DNA of 6,140 nucleotides from Firmicutes bacterium UBA1426. Its GTDB lineage: Bacteria > Bacillota > Clostridia > Peptostreptococcales > Anaerovoracaceae. This document shows, piece after piece, positions 1 through 5,010 of the stretch. The notes beneath the pieces are model-generated. The model did no database searches. It saw only the letters and a program-made list of their open reading frames with translations, and was not told where the DNA came from. The translations under genes were made by a program, and so were the position numbers. The stretch's first letter is position 1, and every line of letters starts with the position of its first letter. The DNA is taken from positions 13,373 to 19,512 of the forward strand of contig DCUA01000091.1 of the NCBI GenBank assembly GCA_002329675.1, given 5' to 3'.

Positions 1-86
1 GCGAGCTCTGTCTGTATTCCTTCAGGCACATATTTCCTGATGATACTTTGGTTCGTTTATAAGGCGCTCCAGCCGTAAGGGATCTA

Positions 87-95
87 TGCTATAAT
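87..95 (+). promoter_or_regulatory. Extended -10 promoter for the ABC-type ATPase gene
   Basis: The sequence TGCTATAAT is a perfect extended -10 element: TG, one base, then the consensus TATAAT at 90-95. No good -35 hexamer lies 16-18 bases upstream (CTCCAG at 67-72), which extended -10 promoters can do without. Transcription would begin around 101-103. That leaves only about a dozen bases before the ATG at 115, too few for a normal Shine-Dalgarno site. The assignment is by motif only. Confidence 0.6.
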
Positions 96-114
96 AGGCA
101 TATAGATTCGGCAT

Positions 115-987
115 ATGACAAGGATGGATGAAGTGCTGTACTTAAATTATTTTTCATTTCCCGACCCGGAGAGGGAATTTGACTTTTTCATAGGAGTGAA
201 GAGGACCTGTTATGATTCCTTCTATCCGTTTCAGATCCTTTCGAAATGTGGCCTGGAAAGAATTGATTTTGAACAGGTCACCATTTTATATGGAGGCAAC
301 GGCTCGGGTAAGACAACAGCGTTGAACGTAATAGCAGAAAAGACGGGGATCCAGCGTGATTCTGTCTACAATAGATCCAATTTCTATACAGATTACGTGG
401 AAATGTGCCATATGCAGCTGGAATCGGAAATCCCGCCGGATAGCAGGATCATTACCAGCGATGATGTGTTTGATTACATGCTGAACATAAGAAACCTCAA
501 TGAGGGCATCGATCAGAAAAGGGAAGAACTCTTCGGCGAATATCTGGATGTAAAATACTCTCAGTTTCAGATGAGATCACTTGCTGATTATGAGCAGCTT
601 AAAAAAGTCAACCTGTCAAGGCGCAAAACACAGTCCCGCTTTGTCAGAGGGAGATTAATGGACAATGTGCGGGAGTACTCCAACGGAGAGAGCGCTTTCA
701 AGTACTTCACGGAAAAGATCGGCGAGAATGGACTGTATATATTGGACGAGCCGGAGAACAGCCTTTCTCCGAAACGACAAATAGAGCTCCGGAAGTTCAT
801 TGAGGACTCGGCGCGGTACTTCGGATGTCAGTTTATCATCTCTACGCATTCTCCGTTTCTGCTTGCAATGGCAGGAGCTAAGATATATGACCTGGACACA
901 AAGCCTGTGGATGTGAAGCATTGGACCGAACTTGAGAATGTGCGCACATATTTTGATTTCTTCAAAGCTCATATGGACGAATTTTAG
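115..987 (+). CDS. Stand-alone ABC/AAA-type ATPase (SMC/RecF-like head, no membrane domain)
   Basis: Soluble 290-residue ATPase of the ABC superfamily, of the kind usually annotated only as AAA family ATPase or ATP-binding protein. Visible motifs in order are Walker A GGNGSGKTT at residues 60-68 (K66), a degenerate signature YSNGE at 188-192 in place of LSGGQ, Walker B LYILDEP at 207-213 with catalytic E212, a D-loop around SLSP 216-219, and the switch histidine H245 in STHSP. The roughly 120 residues between Walker A and the signature are helical and charged but too short for an SMC-style coiled coil. There is no TOPRIM domain, so it is not a full OLD nuclease, and no transmembrane segment or permease neighbour, so it is unlikely to be a transporter. 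ATG 115 is the first start after an in-frame stop at 103-105. No Shine-Dalgarno site precedes it. ATG at 124 is an alternative start, with AAGG directly abutting it. The substrate or partner is unknown. ATP binding is near certain; the biological role is not. Confidence 0.9.
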   Translation: MTRMDEVLYLNYFSFPDPEREFDFFIGVKRTCYDSFYPFQILSKCGLERIDFEQVTILYGGNGSGKTTALNVIAEKTGIQRDSVYNRSNFYTDYVEMCHMQLESEIPPDSRIITSDDVFDYMLNIRNLNEGIDQKREELFGEYLDVKYSQFQMRSLADYEQLKKVNLSRRKTQSRFVRGRLMDNVREYSNGESAFKYFTEKIGENGLYILDEPENSLSPKRQIELRKFIEDSARYFGCQFIISTHSPFLLAMAGAKIYDLDTKPVDVKHWTELENVRTYFDFFKAHMDEF

Positions 988-1001
988 TGCTTATTCAAAA
1001 T

Positions 1002-1030
1002 TTGACATAAGTTGATATCAGTGGTACTAT
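1002..1030 (+). promoter_or_regulatory. Promoter for an antisense antitoxin-like RNA
   Basis: A consensus -35 TTGACA (1002-1007) is followed after 17 bases by TACTAT (1025-1030), so transcription would start near 1037. It begins 15 bases after the stop codon of the ATPase gene and points to the right. No open reading frame with a start codon and ribosome site follows, so the product should be a non-coding RNA. An alternative -10 reading, TATACT at 1028-1033, would need a 20-base spacer and is less likely. Confidence 0.6.
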
Positions 1031-1036
1031 ACTGTC

Positions 1037-1120
1037 AAAGAAGGGTTGCCGCTTTTTGCTGGGCGGTCAGTCCTTAATTCGGAAAGGCCGCCTAAATTGC
1101 TTAGGCGGTCGTGCTATTTT
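1037..1120 (+). ncRNA. Putative RatA-like antisense RNA of a type I toxin-antitoxin locus
   Basis: Predicted small RNA of about 85 nucleotides. It starts after the promoter at 1002-1030 and ends at the hairpin at 1086-1110. It contains two GC-rich stems: a short CCGC/GCGG pair (1049-1052 with 1063-1066), and the longer CCGCCTAA/TTAGGCGG stem. GGCGGTC occurs twice (1062-1068 and 1104-1110). On the opposite strand this segment lies directly downstream of a hydrophobic toxin-like reading frame. That matches the convergent, 3'-overlapping layout of TxpA/RatA-type systems in Firmicutes, where the antisense RNA pairs with the toxin mRNA tail and prevents its expression. The promoter and hairpins are seen. 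The RNA itself, its ends and its function are inferred, and similarity to other such loci is from memory and not a search. Confidence 0.5.
1086..1120 (+). terminator. Hairpin ending the antisense RNA (weak intrinsic terminator)
   Basis: GGCCGCCTAA (1086-1095) pairs with TTAGGCGGTC (1101-1110) around the five-base loop ATTGC. This gives ten pairs, one of them a G-U wobble. Six bases later comes a short T tract (TATTTT, 1115-1120). The T tract is delayed, so termination to the right may be incomplete. Read from the other strand, the same stem follows the stop codons of the dehydrogenase-like gene and the toxin remnant and could stabilise or end that mRNA, although the T tract is poor on that side too. 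Confidence 0.55.
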
Positions 1121-1182
1121 CTAAGATGTATCATCACAAAGATGGTGATAACCCCTATGATTACAAGAGAGAACGTATGATT
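1114..1182 (-). pseudogene. C-terminal remnant of a small hydrophobic (holin-like/TxpA-like) toxin
   Basis: A minus-strand frame of 22 codons, bounded upstream by TGA (1183-1185) and ended by TAG (1114-1116), encodes a membrane-type tail, LVIIGVITIFVMIHLRK. This resembles the C-terminal half of the roughly 30-residue putative holin-like toxins found in Firmicutes: a run of I, V, L and F closed by a basic end. The stem CCGCC...GGCGG comes a few bases after the stop, and an antisense promoter faces it about 80 bases further on, as in that toxin family. There is no ATG, GTG or TTG that could serve as a full-length start and no ribosome site, and the last 22 bases of the dehydrogenase-like gene overlap its beginning. 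It therefore looks like a decapitated toxin gene. A chance hydrophobic frame cannot be excluded from 22 residues alone; the surrounding RNA layout is the stronger argument. Confidence 0.45.
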
Positions 1183-2519
1183 TCAAAAACGGTACCCTGA
1201 TTCAGGTTCGCCACACTCGCTGAGCCATAGACTCCCAGATACAGCCTGGTCTGATCAAGATTCGTTCCTAGACTGACATAATAAGCGGACTGGGACCCAA
1301 AGTCATAATCGACGCCTATAGCACTAAGTTCATTCAACTTACAATCAGTCCGGATCCCGGTACAGGCCAGCACACCTCTTGGCGGCGTTTGCCCCCTGCG
1401 GACAAAATCGGTGAACACGACATTACCTGTTAAGTCGGGGATTGCATTTCCCATATATGGTTGAACGCCTGTGAGTGCAGTCCCTGCAAATTTATCGGGT
1501 CGGGGATCCTGATGAAAATAGCTGATAAGAGGCATAAGACGCTGTGTGGAGAGATCGACAGCTTCATTGTAATAAGCAAATATTTTCTCGTTTTGTGCCG
1601 AATTTCCCGGGCAATTCCTTATGATGGATGTGGGAAAAACACCTTCCCAACCCGGCCAGCCCAAGTTCGGAAGGGGATCGTAATCAACGAATGAAAAGAT
1701 CGATTCTACCAGATCCTGGCCCACATTTCCTACATATTTAATGTATCGGTCGTTCATCCTTTGATAGGCGATGCCGGTGATATTGCGTACTCCTTTGGCG
1801 ATTACCGTTAGTGACTCCTGAATCGATTGGGGGAGTTCGTCAAAACGCGTGGCTACCGGCGGATCGGTGAGAAATCCATCGGTCGTCACGTCGATTTCAA
1901 TGATCTTGCCGGCGATTTCCATATCATCTTGACTCAAATGAAAGGGATCATAACCTGAACCGCCATCTCCTGTCGTCAGCACCAGTTTTCCGTTCTCCGG
2001 CGAAAAATTCAGGCTGTTGACACCGTTATGATTAAAAAACGGCCTTCTCAGATTGAGCAGTGTACGTAGTTTACGGGGTTGGCCATCCGGTTCCAATATC
2101 CATTCTTCAACCGTATCAATGTGATCATAACGCACTTCTCTATCCGTCCATCTCAGGTTCAGAGTCCCGGGATCACAAGGATCCGGCTGAAAGGGTCCGG
2201 GAAGCGCACCGGGACCCTGCGTACCGGCAACTGAATAATGGAGATAAAACAGACCATTACCACTGAACTCAGGATGAAAAGCTAATCCCAGCAGACCCCG
2301 CTCATCATAACCACCTCTCGAAGTACCCAGCCTTAAGACTTGTTCACGAATATCCAAGAAAGTCTCTATAACCCCGTTGCCCGGATAAAGGATTTCCCCA
2401 ACTTGGGTGGCTATAAATAATCGCTCAGCTGTCTCTCCGGGAAGAATTGCCGTCTTCAATACAGTGGGCAGATTTATCATGCCCACAATCGGTTGCAAAT
2501 GAACTCTCACGTTTACCAA
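1161..2519 (-). CDS. Glucose/sorbosone dehydrogenase-type beta-propeller protein (PQQ sugar dehydrogenase superfamily)
   Basis: The 452-residue protein covers a whole GSDH domain, the six-bladed propeller shared by soluble PQQ glucose dehydrogenase, aldose sugar dehydrogenase (YliI type) and HHIP-like proteins. Family segments in order are RLFIATQVGEI (33-43), the GLLGLAFHPEF block (76-85) with FYLHYS after it, NHNG (163-166) leading to TTGDGG (182-187), KGVRNITGIAY (242-252), VGNVGQD (263-269) and LGWPGWEG (286-293). By position, H164 matches the catalytic-base histidine of known enzymes and R245 the cofactor-contacting arginine, so it could be an active sugar dehydrogenase. That is inference, and many relatives have no known substrate. 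The start is TTG at 2519, the first possible start after an in-frame stop at 2547-2549, with AAAAGGAGT about ten bases upstream. No signal peptide is encoded, unusual in a family that is mostly exported. The gene lies 120 bases downstream of the deacetylase on the same strand. Its 3' end overlaps the toxin-like remnant. Confidence 0.85.
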   Translation of the reverse strand: MVNVRVHLQPIVGMINLPTVLKTAILPGETAERLFIATQVGEILYPGNGVIETFLDIREQVLRLGTSRGGYDERGLLGLAFHPEFSGNGLFYLHYSVAGTQGPGALPGPFQPDPCDPGTLNLRWTDREVRYDHIDTVEEWILEPDGQPRKLRTLLNLRRPFFNHNGVNSLNFSPENGKLVLTTGDGGSGYDPFHLSQDDMEIAGKIIEIDVTTDGFLTDPPVATRFDELPQSIQESLTVIAKGVRNITGIAYQRMNDRYIKYVGNVGQDLVESIFSFVDYDPLPNLGWPGWEGVFPTSIIRNCPGNSAQNEKIFAYYNEAVDLSTQRLMPLISYFHQDPRPDKFAGTALTGVQPYMGNAIPDLTGNVVFTDFVRRGQTPPRGVLACTGIRTDCKLNELSAIGVDYDFGSQSAYYVSLGTNLDQTRLYLGVYGSASVANLNQGTVFEIIRSLL

Positions 2520-2528
2520 TGCACTTCC

Positions 2529-2537
2529 ACTCCTTTT
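2529..2537 (-). promoter_or_regulatory. Ribosome binding site that fixes the TTG start of the dehydrogenase-like gene
   Basis: On the minus strand AAAAGGAGT lies about ten bases before TTG at 2519-2517. Between the in-frame stop TAG (2549-2547) and this TTG there is no ATG or GTG. The next candidates, GTG at codon 4 and ATG at codon 14, are too far from the site. This supports TTG as the real start and rules out an upstream extension that would carry a signal peptide. Confidence 0.75.
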
Positions 2538-2569
2538 ATTTGCTTTCTATTAAGAGTATGATTTAAGAT

Positions 2570-2582
2570 GTGCTACTAGCAC
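2570..2582. promoter_or_regulatory. Perfect 13-base dyad, possible operator upstream of the dehydrogenase-like gene
   Basis: GTGCTACTAGCAC is a perfect palindrome of two 6-base arms around a single central base, which is too tight for an RNA hairpin and more like a protein-binding site. It lies about 50 bases upstream of the TTG start. It also lies nine bases upstream of a possible minus-strand -10 (CATACT, 2560-2555), so it would cover the -35 region of that promoter. No matching copy was noticed elsewhere in the window. Function and regulator are unknown. Confidence 0.35.
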
Positions 2583-2639
2583 GATGGAAATGCAATTTTT
2601 GTGTAGTACGTGTTACTTGGGTGTGGATTGCATGCCAGA

Positions 2640-3830
2640 TCACGGCTTATAAGCATTCACCCCCAACAACCTGTCTACGGTGACAAAGGAGTATCCCTGC
2701 GATCTCAGAGAATGGATGATTTCGGGCAGGACTTCTTTTGTGACAGACTGTGTGAGATAATCGTGCATCAGAATGATGGATCCATCTCTGATATTAGGCA
2801 TGGTGTTGATCAGGACCTGATCGATATCTTTGTCCCGCCAGTCTTTTGTGTCTGCAGACCATTGGATTGCCCGATAGCCCAGATTGCTTATCTGCCTGAG
2901 AACATCATCGTTGACAAAACCATATGGAGGCCTCATCAAAGCAGTTCTAAGACCGGTGACATCATATACGGCGTTTTCTACTGTCAGCAGCTCGTTTCGC
3001 AGCTGCTCCTCCGTGAGTGTACGAAAATCCGGGTGAGTGGTGCTGTGGTTGGCCACAACATGGCCTTCGGCAACGAGTCGTGCAATTACATCATTGTGAC
3101 CGGGAATATTGCTCCCAAGTAAGAAGAACGTAGCCGGTACGCCATATCTTTCCAATACATCCAGTACGGCATTTGTCTCGACGCGATCCGGGCCATCATC
3201 GAATGTCAACGCAACTCTAAGCCCATCCGGCTCTCCTCTGAAGAAGAAGGTATCAGGAAAACGGTTGGCTATGGGAGACAGTGTATTTTCTATTGCATCT
3301 AATTCTTCCCGGTCCTTGGAACGAAAAGGAACCACCAGCTTTTGCCCTACATAGATCGGACCGGATGGGCTCAGATTGTTCTCCAGAAGCAGATCTGCCA
3401 CCTCAACACCAAGCTTTTGAGCAATGCTGTTAATGGTATCCCCGGCCTCAACGGTGTACATTTTGGGAACTATGAGAATCTGTCCAACATACAGCAGATC
3501 TATATTTCTTATGTTGTTGATATTTGCCAACATTGGTATGGGAACTTCGAATCTTTGTGAGATCTGAGACAGGGTATCACCCGGTCTGACCAGATAGTAC
3601 TGTCTGTTGGCATCGGGAATAATTAAAACCAGTCCGGGATGGATCAGATCCGGATTAACGACATATTGATTATTTCCCAAAAGTGTATCGATTGTAATAC
3701 CATAAGAATTTGCGATGCTGCTCAATGTTTCGCCTGCCGCCACACGGTGAACCTGTTCCGCGTAAACCGGCGTTCCCCATAAGCACATTACAACGATGCA
3801 GATTATGCTGATTCTTTTCATAATAATCAT
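2640..3830 (-). CDS. Exported peptidoglycan/polysaccharide deacetylase with three LysM domains and a NodB domain
   Basis: Secreted 396-residue enzyme predicted to remove N-acetyl groups from peptidoglycan or another N-acetylated glycan at the cell surface or in the spore wall. Residues 1-24 form a signal peptide with a likely cleavage after VYA. Three LysM carbohydrate-binding repeats follow at about 27-72, 78-122 and 124-168; each begins with a VxxGDT/GET pattern and ends with G...L.IP/VP. A linker leads to the NodB (CE4) domain at about 203-390. Its catalytic motifs are intact: TFDDGPD 209-215 (base D211, metal ligand D212), H262 and H266 in NHSTTH, RPPYG 300-304, the DTKDW segment at 327-331, and LMHD 354-357 with H356. 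The start at 3830 is preceded by AAAGGAGA about 11 bases upstream; the other nearby ATG (3840) is out of frame. Substrate and sporulation role cannot be settled from sequence. It diverges from the lipoprotein gene, and their promoters overlap. Confidence 0.93.
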   Translation of the reverse strand: MIIMKRISIICIVVMCLWGTPVYAEQVHRVAAGETLSSIANSYGITIDTLLGNNQYVVNPDLIHPGLVLIIPDANRQYYLVRPGDTLSQISQRFEVPIPMLANINNIRNIDLLYVGQILIVPKMYTVEAGDTINSIAQKLGVEVADLLLENNLSPSGPIYVGQKLVVPFRSKDREELDAIENTLSPIANRFPDTFFFRGEPDGLRVALTFDDGPDRVETNAVLDVLERYGVPATFFLLGSNIPGHNDVIARLVAEGHVVANHSTTHPDFRTLTEEQLRNELLTVENAVYDVTGLRTALMRPPYGFVNDDVLRQISNLGYRAIQWSADTKDWRDKDIDQVLINTMPNIRDGSIILMHDYLTQSVTKEVLPEIIHSLRSQGYSFVTVDRLLGVNAYKP

Positions 3831-3924
3831 ATTCCGACATTCTCCTTTAACTTCAACCGAAGAAAATTAGTTACTCTTGTGTTGAAAATCGTCGTATTAG
3901 TATGTGCAAATACAGAAAAAAGAA

Positions 3925-3933
3925 TGCTATTAT
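3925..3933 (+). promoter_or_regulatory. Extended -10 promoter for the lipoprotein gene
   Basis: TGCTATTAT has the TG of an extended -10 one base before TATTAT (3928-3933). Only a weak -35 (TGCAAA, 3905-3910) lies 17 bases upstream. Transcription would begin near 3940, giving a leader of about 130 bases before the ATG at 4073. It shares bases 3929-3933 with a minus-strand TATAAT. Confidence 0.45.
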
Positions 3934-3958
3934 AAATGAAGTACATCGACTTTGTTGA
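3929..3958 (-). promoter_or_regulatory. Promoter for the LysM-deacetylase gene, overlapping the divergent lipoprotein promoter
   Basis: On the minus strand a perfect -10 TATAAT occupies 3934-3929, with a partial -35 TCAACA (3958-3953, four of six consensus bases) at an 18-base spacing. Transcription would begin near 3922, about 90 bases before the start codon at 3830. The -10 is read from the same base pairs as the plus-strand TATTAT. Confidence 0.45.
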
Positions 3959-3980
3959 GTGATCGGAAGAGAGATGGGAA

Positions 3981-4009
3981 TATATGAGTAATAGGGGTAT
4001 TACTATATA
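3981..4009 (+). promoter_or_regulatory. Leader hairpin or operator dyad upstream of the lipoprotein gene
   Basis: AGTAATA (3987-3993) and TATTACT (3998-4004) form a perfect 7-base inverted repeat around GGGG. Allowing one bulged G (3986), the stem extends by TATAT/ATATA (3981-3985 with 4005-4009) to twelve pairs. It lies about 65 bases before the ATG and downstream of the predicted start of transcription. No T tract follows, so it is not an intrinsic terminator. It could be an mRNA-stabilising leader stem or a repressor site. Confidence 0.4.
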
Positions 4010-4072
4010 AAATCATAAATAAAATGTAAAAGGAATTTTATAGAAAGTAAGGGGAATGAAAGGAGAAATCGA

Positions 4073-4567
4073 ATGAGAAAGGTAGCAATCTGGATCCTAT
4101 TGGTACTGTTGGTCATATCTCTTGTGGGATGCGGCGTTAAGGAAAAAATAGGAGAAAAGGCAGGGGAAGCTCTTGCTGAAAAAATTCTGGAAGAGTCCGG
4201 AGCCGAAGATGTAGACATCGATGGAGATACCATAACCATAACAGGGGAAGATGGTGAGGAGATGGTTTTCGGACAAACGGAATGGCCATCATCGGATCTT
4301 GCAAAGAGCATCCCCGAATTCAAAGATGGTAAAATCATTACTGTCATGGAAATGAGTGATACCGTTTACATCGGCCTGGAAGAGGTTGATGCCAAAGACG
4401 CCGCAAAGTACTTTGAGGTGCTCAAGGAGGAATTTACGGAAGATACTTATGAAATGAACTCAGCAGACGGTGCACAGTTTATGGGAAGCAACGGCAAAGT
4501 GAATATTACGGTGGCTTACAGCAAAGACGCATCCATGAGCATTGCGGCTGCCCCAATATCGGAGTAA
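4073..4567 (+). CDS. Small acidic lipoprotein of unknown function
   Basis: A 164-residue protein predicted to be anchored to the outer face of the membrane. It has a short basic start (MRK), a hydrophobic stretch at 4-18 and a lipobox SLVGC with the lipidated cysteine at residue 20. Residues 23-42 form a charged helix with GEK/AEK spacing. Next come a short acidic beta-rich segment, VDIDGDTITITGEDGEE (47-63), and a WPSSDLAKSIPEF block (71-83); the remaining 80 residues look alpha/beta. The VDIDGD...GEDGEE pattern resembles a recurrent uncharacterised lipoprotein type of Firmicutes, recalled and not searched. The start is well supported: AAAGGAG at 4059-4065 is seven bases before ATG. The gene is monocistronic, with its own predicted promoter upstream and an intrinsic terminator just downstream. 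No enzymatic motif is visible, so only lipid anchoring is asserted. Confidence 0.88.
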   Translation: MRKVAIWILLVLLVISLVGCGVKEKIGEKAGEALAEKILEESGAEDVDIDGDTITITGEDGEEMVFGQTEWPSSDLAKSIPEFKDGKIITVMEMSDTVYIGLEEVDAKDAAKYFEVLKEEFTEDTYEMNSADGAQFMGSNGKVNITVAYSKDASMSIAAAPISE

Positions 4568-4595
4568 GAAAGTAAGCAGATCAGAACATAGCCCG

Positions 4596-4637
4596 GAGCC
4601 GGAAAAGCATTTAGCTTCTCCCGGCTCTTATTTTTTT
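4596..4637 (+). terminator. Intrinsic terminator of the lipoprotein gene
   Basis: GAGCCGG (4596-4602) pairs with CCGGCTC (4621-4627). Inside, AAGC (4605-4608) pairs with GCTT (4614-4617) across a small internal loop. TTATTTTTTT follows directly (4628-4637). It starts 28 bases after the stop codon, a classic Rho-independent terminator that separates the lipoprotein gene from the hydrogenase unit. Confidence 0.9.
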
Positions 4638-4661
4638 GCCATGGGATGTAAGTGGAGGTTA

Positions 4662-4670
4662 TGATATACT
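4662..4670 (+). promoter_or_regulatory. Extended -10 promoter of the ferredoxin-hydrogenase unit
   Basis: TGATATACT carries TG one base before TATACT (4665-4670, five of six consensus bases). It lies just after the upstream terminator and about 45 bases before the ferredoxin start. No -35 is found at 16-18 bases; TTGCCA at 4636-4641 is 23 bases away. Transcription would begin near 4677. Confidence 0.6.
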
Positions 4671-4700
4671 ATATGGAATAGTACAATCCGATTGAGAGTT

Positions 4701-4707
4701 GGAGGAG
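4701..4707 (+). promoter_or_regulatory. Ribosome binding site that fixes the ferredoxin start
   Basis: GGAGGAG, a near-perfect Shine-Dalgarno sequence, ends eight bases before ATG 4716. The reading frame is open further upstream to TTG at 4692, but that start would place the ribosome site inside the coding sequence. GTG at 4707 touches the site. ATG 4716 is therefore chosen. Confidence 0.9.
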
Positions 4708-4715
4708 TGGATCAG

Positions 4716-4988
4716 ATGAAGGTAAAAGTTTGCGTTGGTTCAAATTGTACATTGCTGGGTTCGATGGGTATCTTAGATCAGATCGAGGAGCTGCAGGATC
4801 TTATCCGTGAGGATGAAGAGAACTACAAGGATGAAGAGCTGGAGGTCGAGGCGATCAAGTGCCTTGGACACTGCAAAATAATGCACGGAAAGATAGCTCC
4901 TATAGCCGTTGTGGATGATGAAGTCATCCTCAATGCCACCAGCCAGGCTGTCATGGAAAAGATCGTAAAGAAGATGAGAAAAGAATAA
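4716..4988 (+). CDS. Thioredoxin-like [2Fe-2S] ferredoxin (NuoE/HydC-like)
   Basis: A 90-residue cytoplasmic electron carrier. The four ligands of the thioredoxin-like [2Fe-2S] fold are present in the expected pattern: C6-x4-C11 in CVGSNC, and C49-x3-C53 in CLGHC, about 37 residues apart. The middle (19-45) is a strongly acidic helix, typical of a docking surface for a partner enzyme. The protein lacks the N-terminal helical part of full NuoE subunits, so it is the bare ferredoxin domain. The hydrogenase gene starts 22 bases after its stop, and both follow one promoter, so they are very probably co-transcribed. The likely role is to pass electrons to or from the hydrogenase. I infer this from gene order; such small ferredoxins accompany hydrogenase and NADH-linked flavoprotein modules in Clostridia. 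Confidence 0.9.
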   Translation: MKVKVCVGSNCTLLGSMGILDQIEELQDLIREDEENYKDEELEVEAIKCLGHCKIMHGKIAPIAVVDDEVILNATSQAVMEKIVKKMRKE

Positions 4989-5010
4989 GGGCTTCGGGGG
5001 ATAATTACTG

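Noticed and set aside
1..38. Possible start of a minus-strand gene running off the left edge (ATG at 31-29 or GTG at 29-27, preceded by AGGA).
   Set aside because: Only about ten codons are visible and two frames compete. The ATG is just three bases from the AGGA. There is too little sequence to support a gene.
2060..2266. Plus-strand 68-codon frame within the dehydrogenase-like gene.
   Set aside because: No ribosome site and no recognisable features. The opposite strand encodes conserved propeller motifs.
2590..2633. Inverted repeat ATGCAAT (2590-2596) and ATTGCAT (2627-2633) after the deacetylase gene, considered as its terminator.
   Set aside because: The stem is only seven AT-rich pairs with a 30-base loop, and no T tract follows on the minus strand.
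2610..3122. Plus-strand open frame of 170 codons opposite the deacetylase gene.
   Set aside because: It is antisense to a clear NodB domain with intact motifs, and its translation shows no recognisable domain. It is a shadow of the real gene.
4003..4347. Minus-strand open frame of 114 codons opposite the lipoprotein gene.
   Set aside because: Its product is low-complexity and serine-rich, and it opposes a lipoprotein with a good ribosome site, lipobox and terminator. It is a shadow frame.
4692..4715. Upstream TTG start that would add eight residues to the ferredoxin.
   Set aside because: It would put the strong GGAGGAG site inside the coding sequence. ATG 4716 has ideal spacing, and the protein family begins just before the first cysteine.
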